From Sphingobacteriales bacterium (GTDB lineage Bacteria; Bacteroidota; Bacteroidia; Chitinophagales; Chitinophagaceae), in NCBI GenBank assembly GCA_027484425.1, contig JAIXSZ010000072.1:33906-97905 (forward strand): 64,000 bases of DNA, written 5' to 3'. The position numbers and the translations under genes were made by a program. This document shows, one piece after another, positions 37,340 to 47,182 of this stretch (positions are counted from its first letter, which is position 1; each line of letters starts with the position of its first letter). Under the pieces are notes generated by a model that worked only from the letters and a program-made list of their open reading frames with translations, was not told the origin of the DNA and made no database searches.

Positions 37340-38422
37340 ATGAGAAAAACAATCTTATATATGGTGCTGTGTGCACTAATAGCTGCATCATCATGCAAAG
37401 AAAACAAAGAAGTAAAAGAAACTAAAAACAACTACTTGGTCACAAGTACAATTAAAAAAGATACTTCCATTACCAAGAGCTACGTATGTCAAATACACTC
37501 AGTTAGTCATATTGAGCTCAGATCACAAGAAAAAGGTTTCCTTGAAAAGATATATGTCGACGAAGGGCAATTCGTAAAAGAAGGACAATTGCTTTTTAAA
37601 ATAATGCCCAAATTATATCAGGCTGAGCTCGAAAAGGCGCAAGCAGAAGCAAACTATGCAGCTATAGAATACAAAAACACTAAACGACTCGCAGACAGCA
37701 ATGTAGTAGCACCAACCGAAGCAGGCATGGCGAAAGCCAAATTGGATAAGGCGCTTGCCGAACTCTCCTTGGCTAAAGTGCACCTCCAATTCACAGAAAT
37801 CAGAGCCCCATTCGATGGAATTATCGACCGATTCAAAGTTAGACTAGGCAGTCTCATAGATGAGGGTGCACTGCTCACAACCCTATCTGATAACAGGCAG
37901 TTATGGGTATACTTTAATGTACCTGAAGCTGAATATTTGGAATACAGAGCCAGCAGTAACAAAGACAGCGTAATGAATGTGAACCTTCTCATGGCCAACA
38001 ATAAAATATTCGAATTTACTGGTGCTGTTAAGGCAATCGAAGCTGATTTTGACAATGAAACCGGCAACATTGCATTCAGAGCTACTTTCCCCAACCCGAA
38101 AGGACTGCTTCGTCATGGCGAAACGGGCAACATTTTAGTAAATGTACCCTTAAAAAATGCAATTATCATTCCGCAAAAAGCAACATTCGAAATCATGGAT
38201 AAAAGATATGTATATGTTGTTGACAATGACAAAAAGGTACACTTACGCCTAATAAACATAGCTGCAGAAATGCCCGACCTATATGTAATCTCAGATGGTC
38301 TAGCTGAAAACGAAAGAATACTACTCGAAGGAGTAAGAAATGTCAATAACAACGACAAAATATCCTATCAGTACATTTCACCACAATCAGTAATAGCCAA
38401 TCTTAAGTTACCCACCGAATAA
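37340..38422 (+). CDS. RND efflux periplasmic adaptor (membrane fusion lipoprotein)
   Basis: A lipoprotein signal with lipobox AASSC19 anchors the 360-residue protein to a membrane. The lipoyl/barrel-sandwich halves are visible as LRSQEKGFLEKIYVDEGQFVKEGQLLF (quoted in part: EGQFVKEGQLLF) and IRAPFDGIIDRFKVRLG, separated by a short alpha-hairpin (about 95-140). Beta-barrel and membrane-proximal domains follow. It is the AcrA/MexA-like member of a tripartite pump, and is followed within 30 bp by the pump gene. The ATG at 37340 is preferred over an overlapping 78-residue frame that lacks a signal sequence. Confidence 0.92.
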   Translation: MRKTILYMVLCALIAASSCKENKEVKETKNNYLVTSTIKKDTSITKSYVCQIHSVSHIELRSQEKGFLEKIYVDEGQFVKEGQLLFKIMPKLYQAELEKAQAEANYAAIEYKNTKRLADSNVVAPTEAGMAKAKLDKALAELSLAKVHLQFTEIRAPFDGIIDRFKVRLGSLIDEGALLTTLSDNRQLWVYFNVPEAEYLEYRASSNKDSVMNVNLLMANNKIFEFTGAVKAIEADFDNETGNIAFRATFPNPKGLLRHGETGNILVNVPLKNAIIIPQKATFEIMDKRYVYVVDNDKKVHLRLINIAAEMPDLYVISDGLAENERILLEGVRNVNNNDKISYQYISPQSVIANLKLPTE

Positions 38423-38451
38423 TTCCTTAAAAACAAAACTCAAACATACAT

Positions 38452-41400
38452 ATGTTCAATATATTCATAAAAAGACCTGTGTTGGCTATCGTCCTATCAC
38501 TGGTCATTATATTCATGGGGCTGCTCGCCATCAAAACACTGCCCATTTCTCAGTTCCCATCCATTGCTCCTCCCAGAGTGATGGTGAGTGTAGCGTATCC
38601 AGGCGCAAGTGCAGATGTACTGGTAAAATCGGTATTGATACCTATGGAAAAAGCTATCAATGGAGTTCCAGGTATGCGCTACATGACCTCAGATGCAGTA
38701 AGCGCAGGAGAGGCCAATATACAAGTGGTGTTCGACCTCGGCACAGACCCCAATCAAGCAGTAGTTAACGTAAAAAATAGAATAGAACAAGTAACAAACC
38801 GACTACCTGTATTAGTGCAGCGCGAGGGCATAATTGTAAATATTGTACAGCCTAATATGCTTATGTATGTAAACGTTTATAGTAAAGACAAAAAAGCAGA
38901 TGAAAATTTCTTGTACAACTTTGCGAACGTTAATATAATAAGAGAACTGAGCAGAGTAACAGGGGTGGGAAATGCTCAAATATTGGGTAGCAGGCAATAT
39001 GCTATGCGTATATGGCTAAAACCCGATAGAATGCGCGCTTACAATGTATCTACCGAAGAAGTAATGGAAGCACTTAGTAGTCAAAGTATAATAGGCTCAC
39101 CTGGTCGCCTTGGCAGAAGCGATGGCAAAAGGTCTGAGGCTTTAGAATATGTACTTACCTACAAAGGCAGATACAACCAAACAGATGAATACAAAAATGT
39201 TATAATAAAAGCAAACCCAGAAGGCGAGATATTACACCTCAAAGATATTGCAGACGTAGAGTTAGGTAGCGAGTTTTATGATATCTATTCCAATCTTAAT
39301 GGTCTACCCTCTGCCGCAATAGTACTCAAGCAAACTTATGGTAGCAATGCCAGCGAGGTAATCAAAAACATCAAAGCAAAACTCGATGAAATTAAAGCCA
39401 GTTCATTCCCTCCGGGCATGGACTACGAAATCAGCTATGACGTATCGGGGTTTCTAGATGCTTCTATCGAAAAAGTAGTACACACCCTTCTCGAAGCATT
39501 TATTTTGGTGTCTATTGTTGTTTTTCTCTTCCTCGGCGATTGGCGTTCTACTCTTATACCTGCTATTGCTGTGCCTGTTTCACTGATAGGTGCATTCTTC
39601 TTTATGCAGTTCTTTGGTCTTACTATCAATCTCATTACTTTATTTGCGTTGGTTCTCGCTATTGGTGTAGTTGTTGACGATGCCATAGTAGTGGTAGAGG
39701 CGGTGCATGCTAAGATGGAAGAAGAACATTTATCACCTTTCTTTGCGGTCAAGAAAGTACTCGGAGAAATAAGTGGCGCAGTAATAGCAATTACGCTTCT
39801 GATGACTGCTGTATTCGTTCCAGTAGCATTTATGCCAGGCCCAGTAGGCATATTTTATAGGCAGTTTGCCATTACTATGGCGTGTTCTATTGTACTGTCA
39901 GGTTTTGTTGCTTTAACGCTCACACCCGTTTTATGTGCTATCATTCTCAAAAACAACCATGGTCAACCCAAAAAGAAATCACCTATCGATAGGTTTATAT
40001 TTTGGTTCAACAAACAGTTTGAGCGACTAACGGGCAAATATGTAAATCTACTCAATCTAATAGCCCATCGCAAAGTGGTAACTTTTGGCATATTAATACT
40101 TTTCGGACTAGGCATTTTCGGAATATCAAAAGATTTGCCTACCGGTTTTATTCCCAGCGAAGACCAAGGAATGATATATGCTATCATTCAAACTCCACCT
40201 GGCTCCACGCTCGAAAGAACCAATGATATAGCACGCAAACTACAAAACATGGCAGAGCATGTAGAGGGTATACAATCTGTATCTGCATTGGCAGGATATG
40301 AAGTGCTTACAGAGGGTAGAGGATCCAATGCTGGCACTTGCCTTATAAATCTTAAAAACTGGAACAAAAGAAAACACTCAGTAAAGGAGATAATAGAAGA
40401 ACTGGAAGAAAAAGCCAAAACGATCCCAGGAGCCACCATTGAGTTCTTCGGCCCACCAGCGGTACCCGGCTATGGCGCAGCAGGTGGCTTTGCGTTGAGG
40501 CTTCTTGACAAAACCAACGCCGATGACTATAAGGAACTAGAAGTGGTAAACGACCAGTTTATGGCCAACCTCCATAAACGAAAAGAACTCACCGGACTGT
40601 TCACATTTTTTAGTGCCAACTATCCACAATACGAACTGGAAATAGACAACCAAGCTGCTATGCAAAAAGGTGTATCCATTGGCAAAGCCATGGACAATCT
40701 ATCTATTCTCATAGGTAGCACCTACGAGCTAGGCTTTATTCGCTTCGGTAATTTCTTCAAAGTTTATGTACAGGCAGCACCAGAATATCGCCGGCTTCCC
40801 GACGACCTAATGAAACTTTATGTAAAAAACAATAGAGATGAAATGGTACCCTACTCGGCATTTATGCACATCAAAAAAACACATGGTCTTAACGAAATAA
40901 CCCGCTACAATATGTATAGCTCATCTGCTATTCGTGGCGAACCTGCACCAGGCTACAGCAGTGGAGAAGCAATTGCAGCCATCCAGGAGGTAGCCCACAA
41001 TACTTTGCCCAAAGGATATGGCATTGATTGGGAAGGTTTGTCAAAAGATGAGGCTAACAGAGGCAATGAAGCACTCTACATTTTCCTCATAGTTCTCGGG
41101 TTTGTTTATTTAGTGCTTGCTGCTCAGTACGAAAGTTTCATATTGCCGTTGGCAGTAGTACTTTCATTGCCTGCTGGCATTTTCGGCTCCTTCCTGCTTA
41201 TCAAGAGCATGGGACTAGCAAACGATATTTATGCTCAGGTTGGACTGGTAATGCTGGTAGGCCTATTAGGCAAAAACGCTGTCCTCATCGTAGAGTTTGC
41301 TGCTCAAAAACACCAGCAGGGTGCATCTGTACTTAATGCAGCTATCGAAGGTGCCAAAGTTCGTTTCCGCCCCATCCTCATGACCTCTTTGGCTTTCATA

Positions 41401-41604
41401 GCGGGACTTATACCGCTGGTATTTGCACATGGACCCGGCGCCATTGGCAATCGTACCATAGGGGCTTCAGCTATGGGTGGTATGCTTTTCGGCACTTTCT
41501 TCGGGGTCATTATTGTACCAGGGCTATATTACATATTTGGCTCTATAGCAGCGAAAAGACAACTCATCAAAGATGAAGACGAACATCCTTTAACCGAAAA
41601 CTAA
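38452..41604 (+). CDS. RND multidrug efflux pump, HAE1 (AcrB-like)
   Basis: The 1050 residues match the length of AcrB/MexB. The protein starts MFNIFIKRPVLAIVLSL, as HAE1 pumps do, and has 12 membrane helices with two large periplasmic loops (about 30-335 and 560-865). The proton-relay Asp pair appears in GVVVDDAIVVVEAV near residue 405, and the second half has the GLLGKNAVLIVEFA motif. It trades protons for hydrophobic drugs, bile salts or solvents from the periplasm. It sits between its adaptor and outer-membrane channel genes in one operon. Confidence 0.96.
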   Translation: MFNIFIKRPVLAIVLSLVIIFMGLLAIKTLPISQFPSIAPPRVMVSVAYPGASADVLVKSVLIPMEKAINGVPGMRYMTSDAVSAGEANIQVVFDLGTDPNQAVVNVKNRIEQVTNRLPVLVQREGIIVNIVQPNMLMYVNVYSKDKKADENFLYNFANVNIIRELSRVTGVGNAQILGSRQYAMRIWLKPDRMRAYNVSTEEVMEALSSQSIIGSPGRLGRSDGKRSEALEYVLTYKGRYNQTDEYKNVIIKANPEGEILHLKDIADVELGSEFYDIYSNLNGLPSAAIVLKQTYGSNASEVIKNIKAKLDEIKASSFPPGMDYEISYDVSGFLDASIEKVVHTLLEAFILVSIVVFLFLGDWRSTLIPAIAVPVSLIGAFFFMQFFGLTINLITLFALVLAIGVVVDDAIVVVEAVHAKMEEEHLSPFFAVKKVLGEISGAVIAITLLMTAVFVPVAFMPGPVGIFYRQFAITMACSIVLSGFVALTLTPVLCAIILKNNHGQPKKKSPIDRFIFWFNKQFERLTGKYVNLLNLIAHRKVVTFGILILFGLGIFGISKDLPTGFIPSEDQGMIYAIIQTPPGSTLERTNDIARKLQNMAEHVEGIQSVSALAGYEVLTEGRGSNAGTCLINLKNWNKRKHSVKEIIEELEEKAKTIPGATIEFFGPPAVPGYGAAGGFALRLLDKTNADDYKELEVVNDQFMANLHKRKELTGLFTFFSANYPQYELEIDNQAAMQKGVSIGKAMDNLSILIGSTYELGFIRFGNFFKVYVQAAPEYRRLPDDLMKLYVKNNRDEMVPYSAFMHIKKTHGLNEITRYNMYSSSAIRGEPAPGYSSGEAIAAIQEVAHNTLPKGYGIDWEGLSKDEANRGNEALYIFLIVLGFVYLVLAAQYESFILPLAVVLSLPAGIFGSFLLIKSMGLANDIYAQVGLVMLVGLLGKNAVLIVEFAAQKHQQGASVLNAAIEGAKVRFRPILMTSLAFIAGLIPLVFAHGPGAIGNRTIGASAMGGMLFGTFFGVIIVPGLYYIFGSIAAKRQLIKDEDEHPLTEN

Positions 41605-41611
41605 ACACAAC

Positions 41612-43045
41612 ATGACACAAAAAAAATCCCATATATATATCGCACTCTTTGCAGCAACAATTTACACCACTGGCTGCAGGCTGCCAGTGGTTGCCAGCAA
41701 AACTACGAACATCAACCTGCCTAAAAACTATAAAACGGTCAGTGACTCAACAAACATTAGTACGCTCCTCTGGCGCGATTTTTTCAAAGACAACTATCTT
41801 AATACACTAATAGATACAGCACTTGAAAACAATCAGGAAATGAACCGCATGATACAAGAAATTAATATTTCATCATACGAAGTAAGAGCAAAAAAAGGAG
41901 AGTATTTACCTTTCGTAAGTCTTAATGCCAATTCGGGTGTCGACAAAGTAGCCCGTTACACAAATATTGGTGCGATGGAAGCTAATACACAAATAAAGCC
42001 AGGCACTGATATGCCTGATCCCTTGCCCAATCATATGTTGGCTGCGCAAGCTTCTTGGGAGGTAGATATTTGGCGTAAGCTGCGCAACGCTAAAAAAAGC
42101 GCAGTAAAAAAATACCTGGCTACAATTGAGGGTAAAAACTTCTTCACAACCACTCTTATTGCAGAGGTTGCTAATAGTTATTACGAACTATTAGCACTCG
42201 ATTATCAGCTGCAGATCACAGAAAACAACATAGATCTGCAACGAAACGCATTAAACGTAGTGAAGCAACAAAAAGAAGCTACAAGAGTTACCGAACTGGG
42301 TGTAAAGAAATTTGAGGCAGAGGTGCTGAAAACCCAAAGCAAACTATACGCCATTCAGCAACAAATAACCGAAACAGAAAACCATATCAACTTCCTGTTA
42401 GGTAGGTATCCACAGCCCATTGCCAGAGGTAGGTTAAACATCAACTCGTTGACTACACAAACCCTACCTGTTGGCTTACCAGAGCAACTGTTGCAAAATA
42501 GACCTGATGTTAAAAAAGCAGAACTAGAATTGCAGGCTGCCAAAATAGATATACAAGTAGCAAAAGCTAACTTCTACCCTTCACTTCGGCTCAATGCATC
42601 ATTAGGTTATCAGGCTTTCAATCCTGCTTACCTACTTCGTAGCCCTGAATCTATGTTATACACTATTGCCGGCGACATCATGGCACCACTCATCAACAGA
42701 AACGCCATCAAAGCCACTTACTTGTCTGCTAATGCCAAACAAATTCAGGCACTATACAATTATCAGCGCACAGTGCTCAATGCATTCATAGAGGTAGCTA
42801 ACCAAGTAGCAAAAATCAACAACCTAAATAAAAGCTATGATTTGCAATCACAACAAGTACAGGCACTCTCACAGTCTACAGCTATTTCTGGCGAATTGTT
42901 TAAATCAGCCAGAGCTGACTATATGGAGGTATTAATGACTCAGCGCGATGCATTAGAATCAAAATACGAATTGATAGAAACTAAAAAACAACAACTTAAT
43001 GCGATGGTTTCCATCTATCAGGCTTTAGGAGGAGGATGGAAATAG
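41612..43045 (+). CDS. Outer membrane efflux lipoprotein, OprM/NodT type
   Basis: The protein has a lipoprotein signal with lipobox TTGC22 and 477 residues, as for OprM/NodT channels. Two OEP repeats are visible: the first around residues 60-235, with DTALENNQEMNRMIQE and WEVDIWRKLRNAKKSA, and the second around 265-470, with LLQNRPDVKKAELELQAAK and ARADYMEVLMTQRDALE. It should form the trimeric outer-membrane exit duct of the pump and starts 7 bp after the pump stop codon. A perfect 14 bp hairpin follows the operon. Confidence 0.93.
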   Translation: MTQKKSHIYIALFAATIYTTGCRLPVVASKTTNINLPKNYKTVSDSTNISTLLWRDFFKDNYLNTLIDTALENNQEMNRMIQEINISSYEVRAKKGEYLPFVSLNANSGVDKVARYTNIGAMEANTQIKPGTDMPDPLPNHMLAAQASWEVDIWRKLRNAKKSAVKKYLATIEGKNFFTTTLIAEVANSYYELLALDYQLQITENNIDLQRNALNVVKQQKEATRVTELGVKKFEAEVLKTQSKLYAIQQQITETENHINFLLGRYPQPIARGRLNINSLTTQTLPVGLPEQLLQNRPDVKKAELELQAAKIDIQVAKANFYPSLRLNASLGYQAFNPAYLLRSPESMLYTIAGDIMAPLINRNAIKATYLSANAKQIQALYNYQRTVLNAFIEVANQVAKINNLNKSYDLQSQQVQALSQSTAISGELFKSARADYMEVLMTQRDALESKYELIETKKQQLNAMVSIYQALGGGWK

Positions 43046-43092
43046 GTGGTAGTTTTCCCCTAACCCTTCACAGAGTAATACTCACCCCCATC

Positions 43093-43139
43093 ACATACCC
43101 TTTCTTTCGCTACAGACAGTAGTAGAAGAAAGGGTATGT
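43093..43139 (+). terminator. Hairpin terminator after the RND operon
   Basis: Perfect 14 bp arms (43093-43106 and 43126-43139) with a 19-base loop followed by T-rich sequence, about 50 bases after the last stop codon. Confidence 0.75.
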
Positions 43140-43578
43140 TTCAATCGTTATCTGGCCAGCAGCCTCAGCCCATCTATCAGCTGGCTTTGAGCCTCCTCCC
43201 TTCTATTTGCTGAGCTTTGTTTAGCCTTACATATACCCAACAATATTATGATAAATCTAGCTGACTCACCCTTTTTGTCGTATCCAACTAATGCAAAGGA
43301 ATGCTAAGCCCTACTATTATACTATACTATTATTCTTATTTTGTCTTATACCTTTACAGATTAGCAAACAATTTATCAAAACTATTTTGTCTTCAGCGAT
43401 CGCAGAAATTGCACGGTTGTATCCAACATAGTCTAATTAATTCGATATCGAATACAGTTACCAACGTAAATAGTATTGCTAAATCTGGTAATTTGTAAAC
43501 CTAAACATGCAAAAACTTGTACGCCAACACCAACCAAAACAACTGAAAACACAATAAATTTATCGATACAAATGTGCC
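43140..43578. other. Intergenic region with a possible gene remnant
   Basis: No full gene is supported. On the minus strand, 43148-43303 reads as about 50 codons of protein-like sequence ending in a TAA and containing KGESARFIIILLGICKAK, without a usual start codon. It could be the 3' remnant of a decayed gene. The rest is AT-rich. Confidence 0.35.
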
Positions 43579-44514
43579 TTATGCTTTATAGCCCTTAATA
43601 GCCTGCATATTTCTTTGTATTCCTTTCCACTTAGTGCGCTTAATCGGCGAATTTTTAAAAGTTTTACGAAATGTTTCTTCTGTCATTTCCTCCCATTCGC
43701 TTTTCGATAGGTTTAGAATTTGCGGAATAGGTGTAAACGCTGATTCCGTATGTTGTTTAGAAAACCTGTTCCATGGGCACACATCCTGGCACACATCACA
43801 CCCAAACATCCAACCATCCATTTTACCGTGCATTTCATTGGGTATCAGTGCGTCTTTGAGCTCAATAGTTAGATAAGAGATACACTTGCCAGCATCTATG
43901 ACTGTGGGCGAAATTATTGCCTCCGTGGGGCATTCATCTATGCATCTGGTGCAAGTACCACAATGATTGGTGTCAAACGGATTATCCGGCACCAAATCAA
44001 GATCAGTTATTAGGGTAGCAATAAAGAAAAAAGACCCATTGCTGCGTGTTAGCAGGTTTCCGTTTTTACCTATCCACCCTAGCCCACTTCGCACAGCCCA
44101 GCTGCGCTCTAGCACAGGGGCGCTGTCCACAAATCCCCTTCCTTCTACAGCACCTATATGGGCATTGATAAACCCTAACAATTCATTCAACTTATCCCTT
44201 ATCACAAAATGATAGTCAATCCCATATGCATACTTAGCAATCTTCGGTGCTTCAGTTTGTTGTTTAGCTTCCGGAAAATAATTGAGCAATAACGTAATAA
44301 CTGACTTAGCGCCGGGTACCAATTTTCGAGGGTCTATGCGCAAATCAAAGTGCCGCTCCATATACTCCATACCAGCATTCCGTCCGTTGGCCAGCCACTG
44401 TTCCAGCCGCCTAGCGTCATCATCAAGCTGCGTTGCCACAGCCACCCCACACAACATAAAACCCAGCCGCAAAGCCTCGTTTTTTATCAATTGGGTATTA
44501 TGTGTAGCATTCAA
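43579..44514 (-). CDS. queG: Epoxyqueuosine reductase
   Basis: QueG reduces epoxyqueuosine to queuosine in tRNA anticodons, using cobalamin and two [4Fe-4S] clusters. The N-terminal part holds the DUF1730 region ([19 protein letters not shown]) and the catalytic-site [23 protein letters not shown] region. The two cluster motifs are [12 protein letters not shown] (about 192-203) and [11 protein letters not shown] (about 242-252). The length of 311 fits the shorter bacterial form without HEAT repeats. A TACATTTG promoter box lies upstream. Confidence 0.95.
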   Translation of the reverse strand: MNATHNTQLIKNEALRLGFMLCGVAVATQLDDDARRLEQWLANGRNAGMEYMERHFDLRIDPRKLVPGAKSVITLLLNYFPEAKQQTEAPKIAKYAYGIDYHFVIRDKLNELLGFINAHIGAVEGRGFVDSAPVLERSWAVRSGLGWIGKNGNLLTRSNGSFFFIATLITDLDLVPDNPFDTNHCGTCTRCIDECPTEAIISPTVIDAGKCISYLTIELKDALIPNEMHGKMDGWMFGCDVCQDVCPWNRFSKQHTESAFTPIPQILNLSKSEWEEMTEETFRKTFKNSPIKRTKWKGIQRNMQAIKGYKA

Positions 44515-44537
44515 GATTAGATACAGTTTTTGGCTTA

Positions 44538-44545
44538 CAAATGTA
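44538..44545 (-). promoter_or_regulatory. -7 box for queG
   Basis: Read on the minus strand this is TACATTTG, 23 bases before the queG ATG, with a TTG 16 bases further upstream. Confidence 0.5.
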
Positions 44546-44771
44546 GGGCTTTTAGTTCCTACAAGTCCCCGCTAGCGTGCGCACCTCCCACAATCCATTA
44601 AATAACAATTGGAAAGGACGATAGTTATAAAAACAGAAATATTGTATCAATGTTCTGATTTTACTACACTTTTTCTGATACTGAAATTATTGAAAATAGT
44701 AACGATTGACGCAATAAACTATGTAGTTCTAAAAAGCAATAAACTAATAGAGTCGAAACCCTCTCTTTTAT

Positions 44772-44779
44772 TATTTTTG
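44772..44779 (+). promoter_or_regulatory. -7 box before the small membrane ORF
   Basis: TATTTTTG matches TAnnTTTG and ends four bases before the GTG at 44784, pointing to a leaderless or near-leaderless transcript. Confidence 0.4.
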
Positions 44780-44783
44780 TTTT

Positions 44784-44984
44784 GTGCGTACTGCTATCCT
44801 GATTTTGGGCGTGATTTCTACAATATTGGCTTTAACCATAACTTATTTTATTTGGAGTATGGTTCTCCTTGTGGGACAAGGTTCTGACTTTTGGACAGTA
44901 GGGATAGTGCAATTGGATATGGTTTTGTGGCTTATTTCAATAGTTTGTTGGACGAATTTAGTATTAAAGACAAGAAGAAGATAA
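44784..44984 (+). CDS. Possible small two-helix membrane protein
   Basis: The 66-residue ORF starts with a GTG and encodes two hydrophobic helices (about 3-27 and 40-59) with a positively charged tail, LKTRRR. Its promoter box ends only 4 bases upstream. I recognise no family. The alternative overlapping frame (44609-44887) has no such features. The composition is that of a genuine membrane protein, but with no homology evidence the call is tentative. The surrounding 44.5-45.2 kb is otherwise without genes. Confidence 0.4.
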   Translation: MRTAILILGVISTILALTITYFIWSMVLLVGQGSDFWTVGIVQLDMVLWLISIVCWTNLVLKTRRR

Positions 44985-45170
44985 ATTTCAAACAGTCGTG
45001 CAATACCGACAACAAAATAGTCGAGCAAACTCTTTCTCTATTATAGTTAATTCAATAAAACTACAGTTAGAATTTATCACCTTTGAGATTTGGACTTGGA
45101 TAACAACACATACAATAGTTTGATAATGATGTGTAGTTATAATTTACGACAATTAAAATAGCCCAGTAAA

Positions 45171-45770
45171 ATGAAAGACGTTAATGCACGAATAGACAAA
45201 TCAATCATTATATGCATGTTGTTGTCATTCTTTGTAATTAGCTGTGCAGAAAATGATAGACCTAATTCTTACGCCAAAGAGTTGAAGACCCTGAAGGGAA
45301 TGCAACTATCTCCGTTAGTTGATAGCTTATTTCAATCTTTTTTCGATAGTGAGCCAAAGAGTTCAGCATATGCCATTTTTATAGATAAAAAATCTGAAGG
45401 TCTGAGTGATTATGTTATAACTATAGCCCCTATTTCAAAAAAGTTAAACAACCTATATGAAAGTGGTGCTACTAATTACTTCTTATTTAATGATAGCATT
45501 CCAGTATTCATATACTCAGGATTAGAGGACTTTATAAAATGCGATTCTTCAAGCTATTTAATTGCAAAAAAAATATCTCCTGACGCCAAAGGGGAATTTA
45601 AAAACATTGATTTCTTTAATAAATTCATTGACTTTTCTAGAGGTTATTCATACGTTCATTATGACACAAGTACTTTCAGTGTTAAAGAAAATGGCTTCCC
45701 GTTTGCAAATATTAAAATAACACGACCAACTGTTTTTTTTGACCCTAATTTGTTGGAGTCAAAAAAGTAA
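45171..45770 (+). CDS. Putative lipoprotein of unknown function
   Basis: The 199-residue protein has a membrane segment ending in a lipobox (VISC25), which predicts lipidation and export. The mature part is mixed alpha/beta with regular aromatic residues and no recognised motif. It is monocistronic, flanked by about 190 bp of AT-rich sequence upstream, and converges with the hydrolase gene at 45914. Nothing nearby indicates a function. Confidence 0.6.
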   Translation: MKDVNARIDKSIIICMLLSFFVISCAENDRPNSYAKELKTLKGMQLSPLVDSLFQSFFDSEPKSSAYAIFIDKKSEGLSDYVITIAPISKKLNNLYESGATNYFLFNDSIPVFIYSGLEDFIKCDSSSYLIAKKISPDAKGEFKNIDFFNKFIDFSRGYSYVHYDTSTFSVKENGFPFANIKITRPTVFFDPNLLESKK

Positions 45771-45913
45771 TTCACATTATGGTTTTAGAATTCACAACTC
45801 AAATATCTCAATATCCCGTCCTATACGGCACATAAGCCTATTTCAGACCATACCCATATTCATCCTAAGTTAGATACCAAACCCACCAAATAAACACACC
45901 TTACAAACACCAA

Positions 45914-46966
45914 TCATTGCAACAAGTACATCTTTTCTGATAGTTCATAAAGATTAGTAGCATCCGTATTACTAAGCACAATGATTGTCTTGTTGCTACC
46001 CATAGTATGAATCCAATTAGATGTTGACCCCAGAACACCTCCAGTACGATAATAAAACTTCTCACTAAAACTTCCCCAACCAGTAGATCCCCAGAAACCA
46101 TAAGCTGTATACCCCAAATCATCATGAATCTCTAATAGCTTTTGGGTTGACTGCTTGCTCAGTAATTTATTGCTAAAAATAGCTTGGTCAAAAACCAACA
46201 GATCATTACATGTAGCATACATATTACCCGACCCAAAATACATTTCACCACAATACGGCTCATCTGGTGTCAGTATTTTTAAACTATCCGAATACGTGTA
46301 AGCTTGCACCAATCCTTTCGGCTCCTTATTAGAATTAATGACGCCAGTACTCTTTAACTTAAGCGGTTTTATTATCAACTCATTCAATAATTCCGAATAG
46401 CTTTTACCACTCACCAATTCAATAATTTTATGTAAGATGATGAACTCCGTATTCGAATAGCTACTTTTTGCCCCAGGCACTTCTATCAGTCTTCCAGAGC
46501 AGTATTCCATAATAAACTTATCAAGCGTTATTTTCTTCTGGTAAGGCTTCATTGACAGTGACTCAGTCTTATTCTCAATTCCAGAGGAATAGGTGAGCAA
46601 ATGGTGTGAAGTCACCTTGTCCCTACCCTCACCAGTGTACGCAGGGAAATAGGCGCCTATAGTCTTATTTAGGTCCAGTTTATGGTCCTCCACTAGCTTC
46701 ATTACCATAATTGCAGTGAACACCTTAGTCATAGATGCTATCCTGAATTTAGATTCCATTTGTATAGGCTTTCTATTGCTTATATCCGCCATGCCTATTG
46801 CCTTACTTTTCACCACTTTACCGTTTACGGCCAGTAACGCTACACCATTAAACCCCTGTTTGGAGTTATAGGCTACAATCAAACTATCAAAATCTTTGTA
46901 CTGTGCTTGCAGAGATAAAGAAACAAGCAATATTAATAATGCTGCTATATATTTTCTCATTGCCAT
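45914..46966 (-). CDS. Secreted serine hydrolase, beta-lactamase/class C-like
   Basis: A signal peptide (about 1-22, ending LQAQ) precedes a serine beta-lactamase/penicillin-binding fold. The nucleophile motif is S78-M-T-K81, the second is Y170-S-N172, and RTGG near 308 sits where the third motif (HxG/KTG) is expected. The family includes class C lactamases, DD-peptidases and esterases. Lone family members in Bacteroidota are often esterases or peptidases, so antibiotic resistance should not be assumed. The 350-residue length is normal. It lies upstream of and in the same direction as nothing else; about 200 bp separate it from the large T9SS gene. Confidence 0.85.
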   Translation of the reverse strand: MAMRKYIAALLILLVSLSLQAQYKDFDSLIVAYNSKQGFNGVALLAVNGKVVKSKAIGMADISNRKPIQMESKFRIASMTKVFTAIMVMKLVEDHKLDLNKTIGAYFPAYTGEGRDKVTSHHLLTYSSGIENKTESLSMKPYQKKITLDKFIMEYCSGRLIEVPGAKSSYSNTEFIILHKIIELVSGKSYSELLNELIIKPLKLKSTGVINSNKEPKGLVQAYTYSDSLKILTPDEPYCGEMYFGSGNMYATCNDLLVFDQAIFSNKLLSKQSTQKLLEIHDDLGYTAYGFWGSTGWGSFSEKFYYRTGGVLGSTSNWIHTMGSNKTIIVLSNTDATNLYELSEKMYLLQ

Positions 46967-47111
46967 AATTTAAAACAAACATCAAATAACTACTCACAAT
47001 AACTAATCACCTAGCATCCGCCATGCTATTTGCAGCCTACAATCCAGTGATACTACAACACCATATCTATCGTCGCTCCAGCCCTATAATGCCTACATGA
47101 TAAAACGAAAA

Positions 47112-47140
47112 TAGGTATCTCTTTGTAAATGAGATACCTA
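47112..47140 (-). terminator. Hairpin terminator after the second large T9SS gene
   Basis: Perfect 10 bp arms (47112-47121 and 47131-47140) with a 9-base loop. On the minus strand it follows the gene stop by about 40 bases and is followed by TTTTCGTTTT. Confidence 0.7.
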
Positions 47141-47182
47141 CTATGAAATAAAATCAAAACTAAAGTCTTTTCAATACCTATA

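Noticed and set aside
43301..43498. 65-residue + strand ORF between the RND operon and queG.
   Set aside because: It has a low-complexity Tyr-rich start, no motif, no promoter and no conserved neighbour.
45914..46966. Antibiotic-resistance beta-lactamase.
   Set aside because: The SxxK and YxN motifs show the fold only. Family members are often esterases or peptidases, and no AmpR-like regulator is adjacent.
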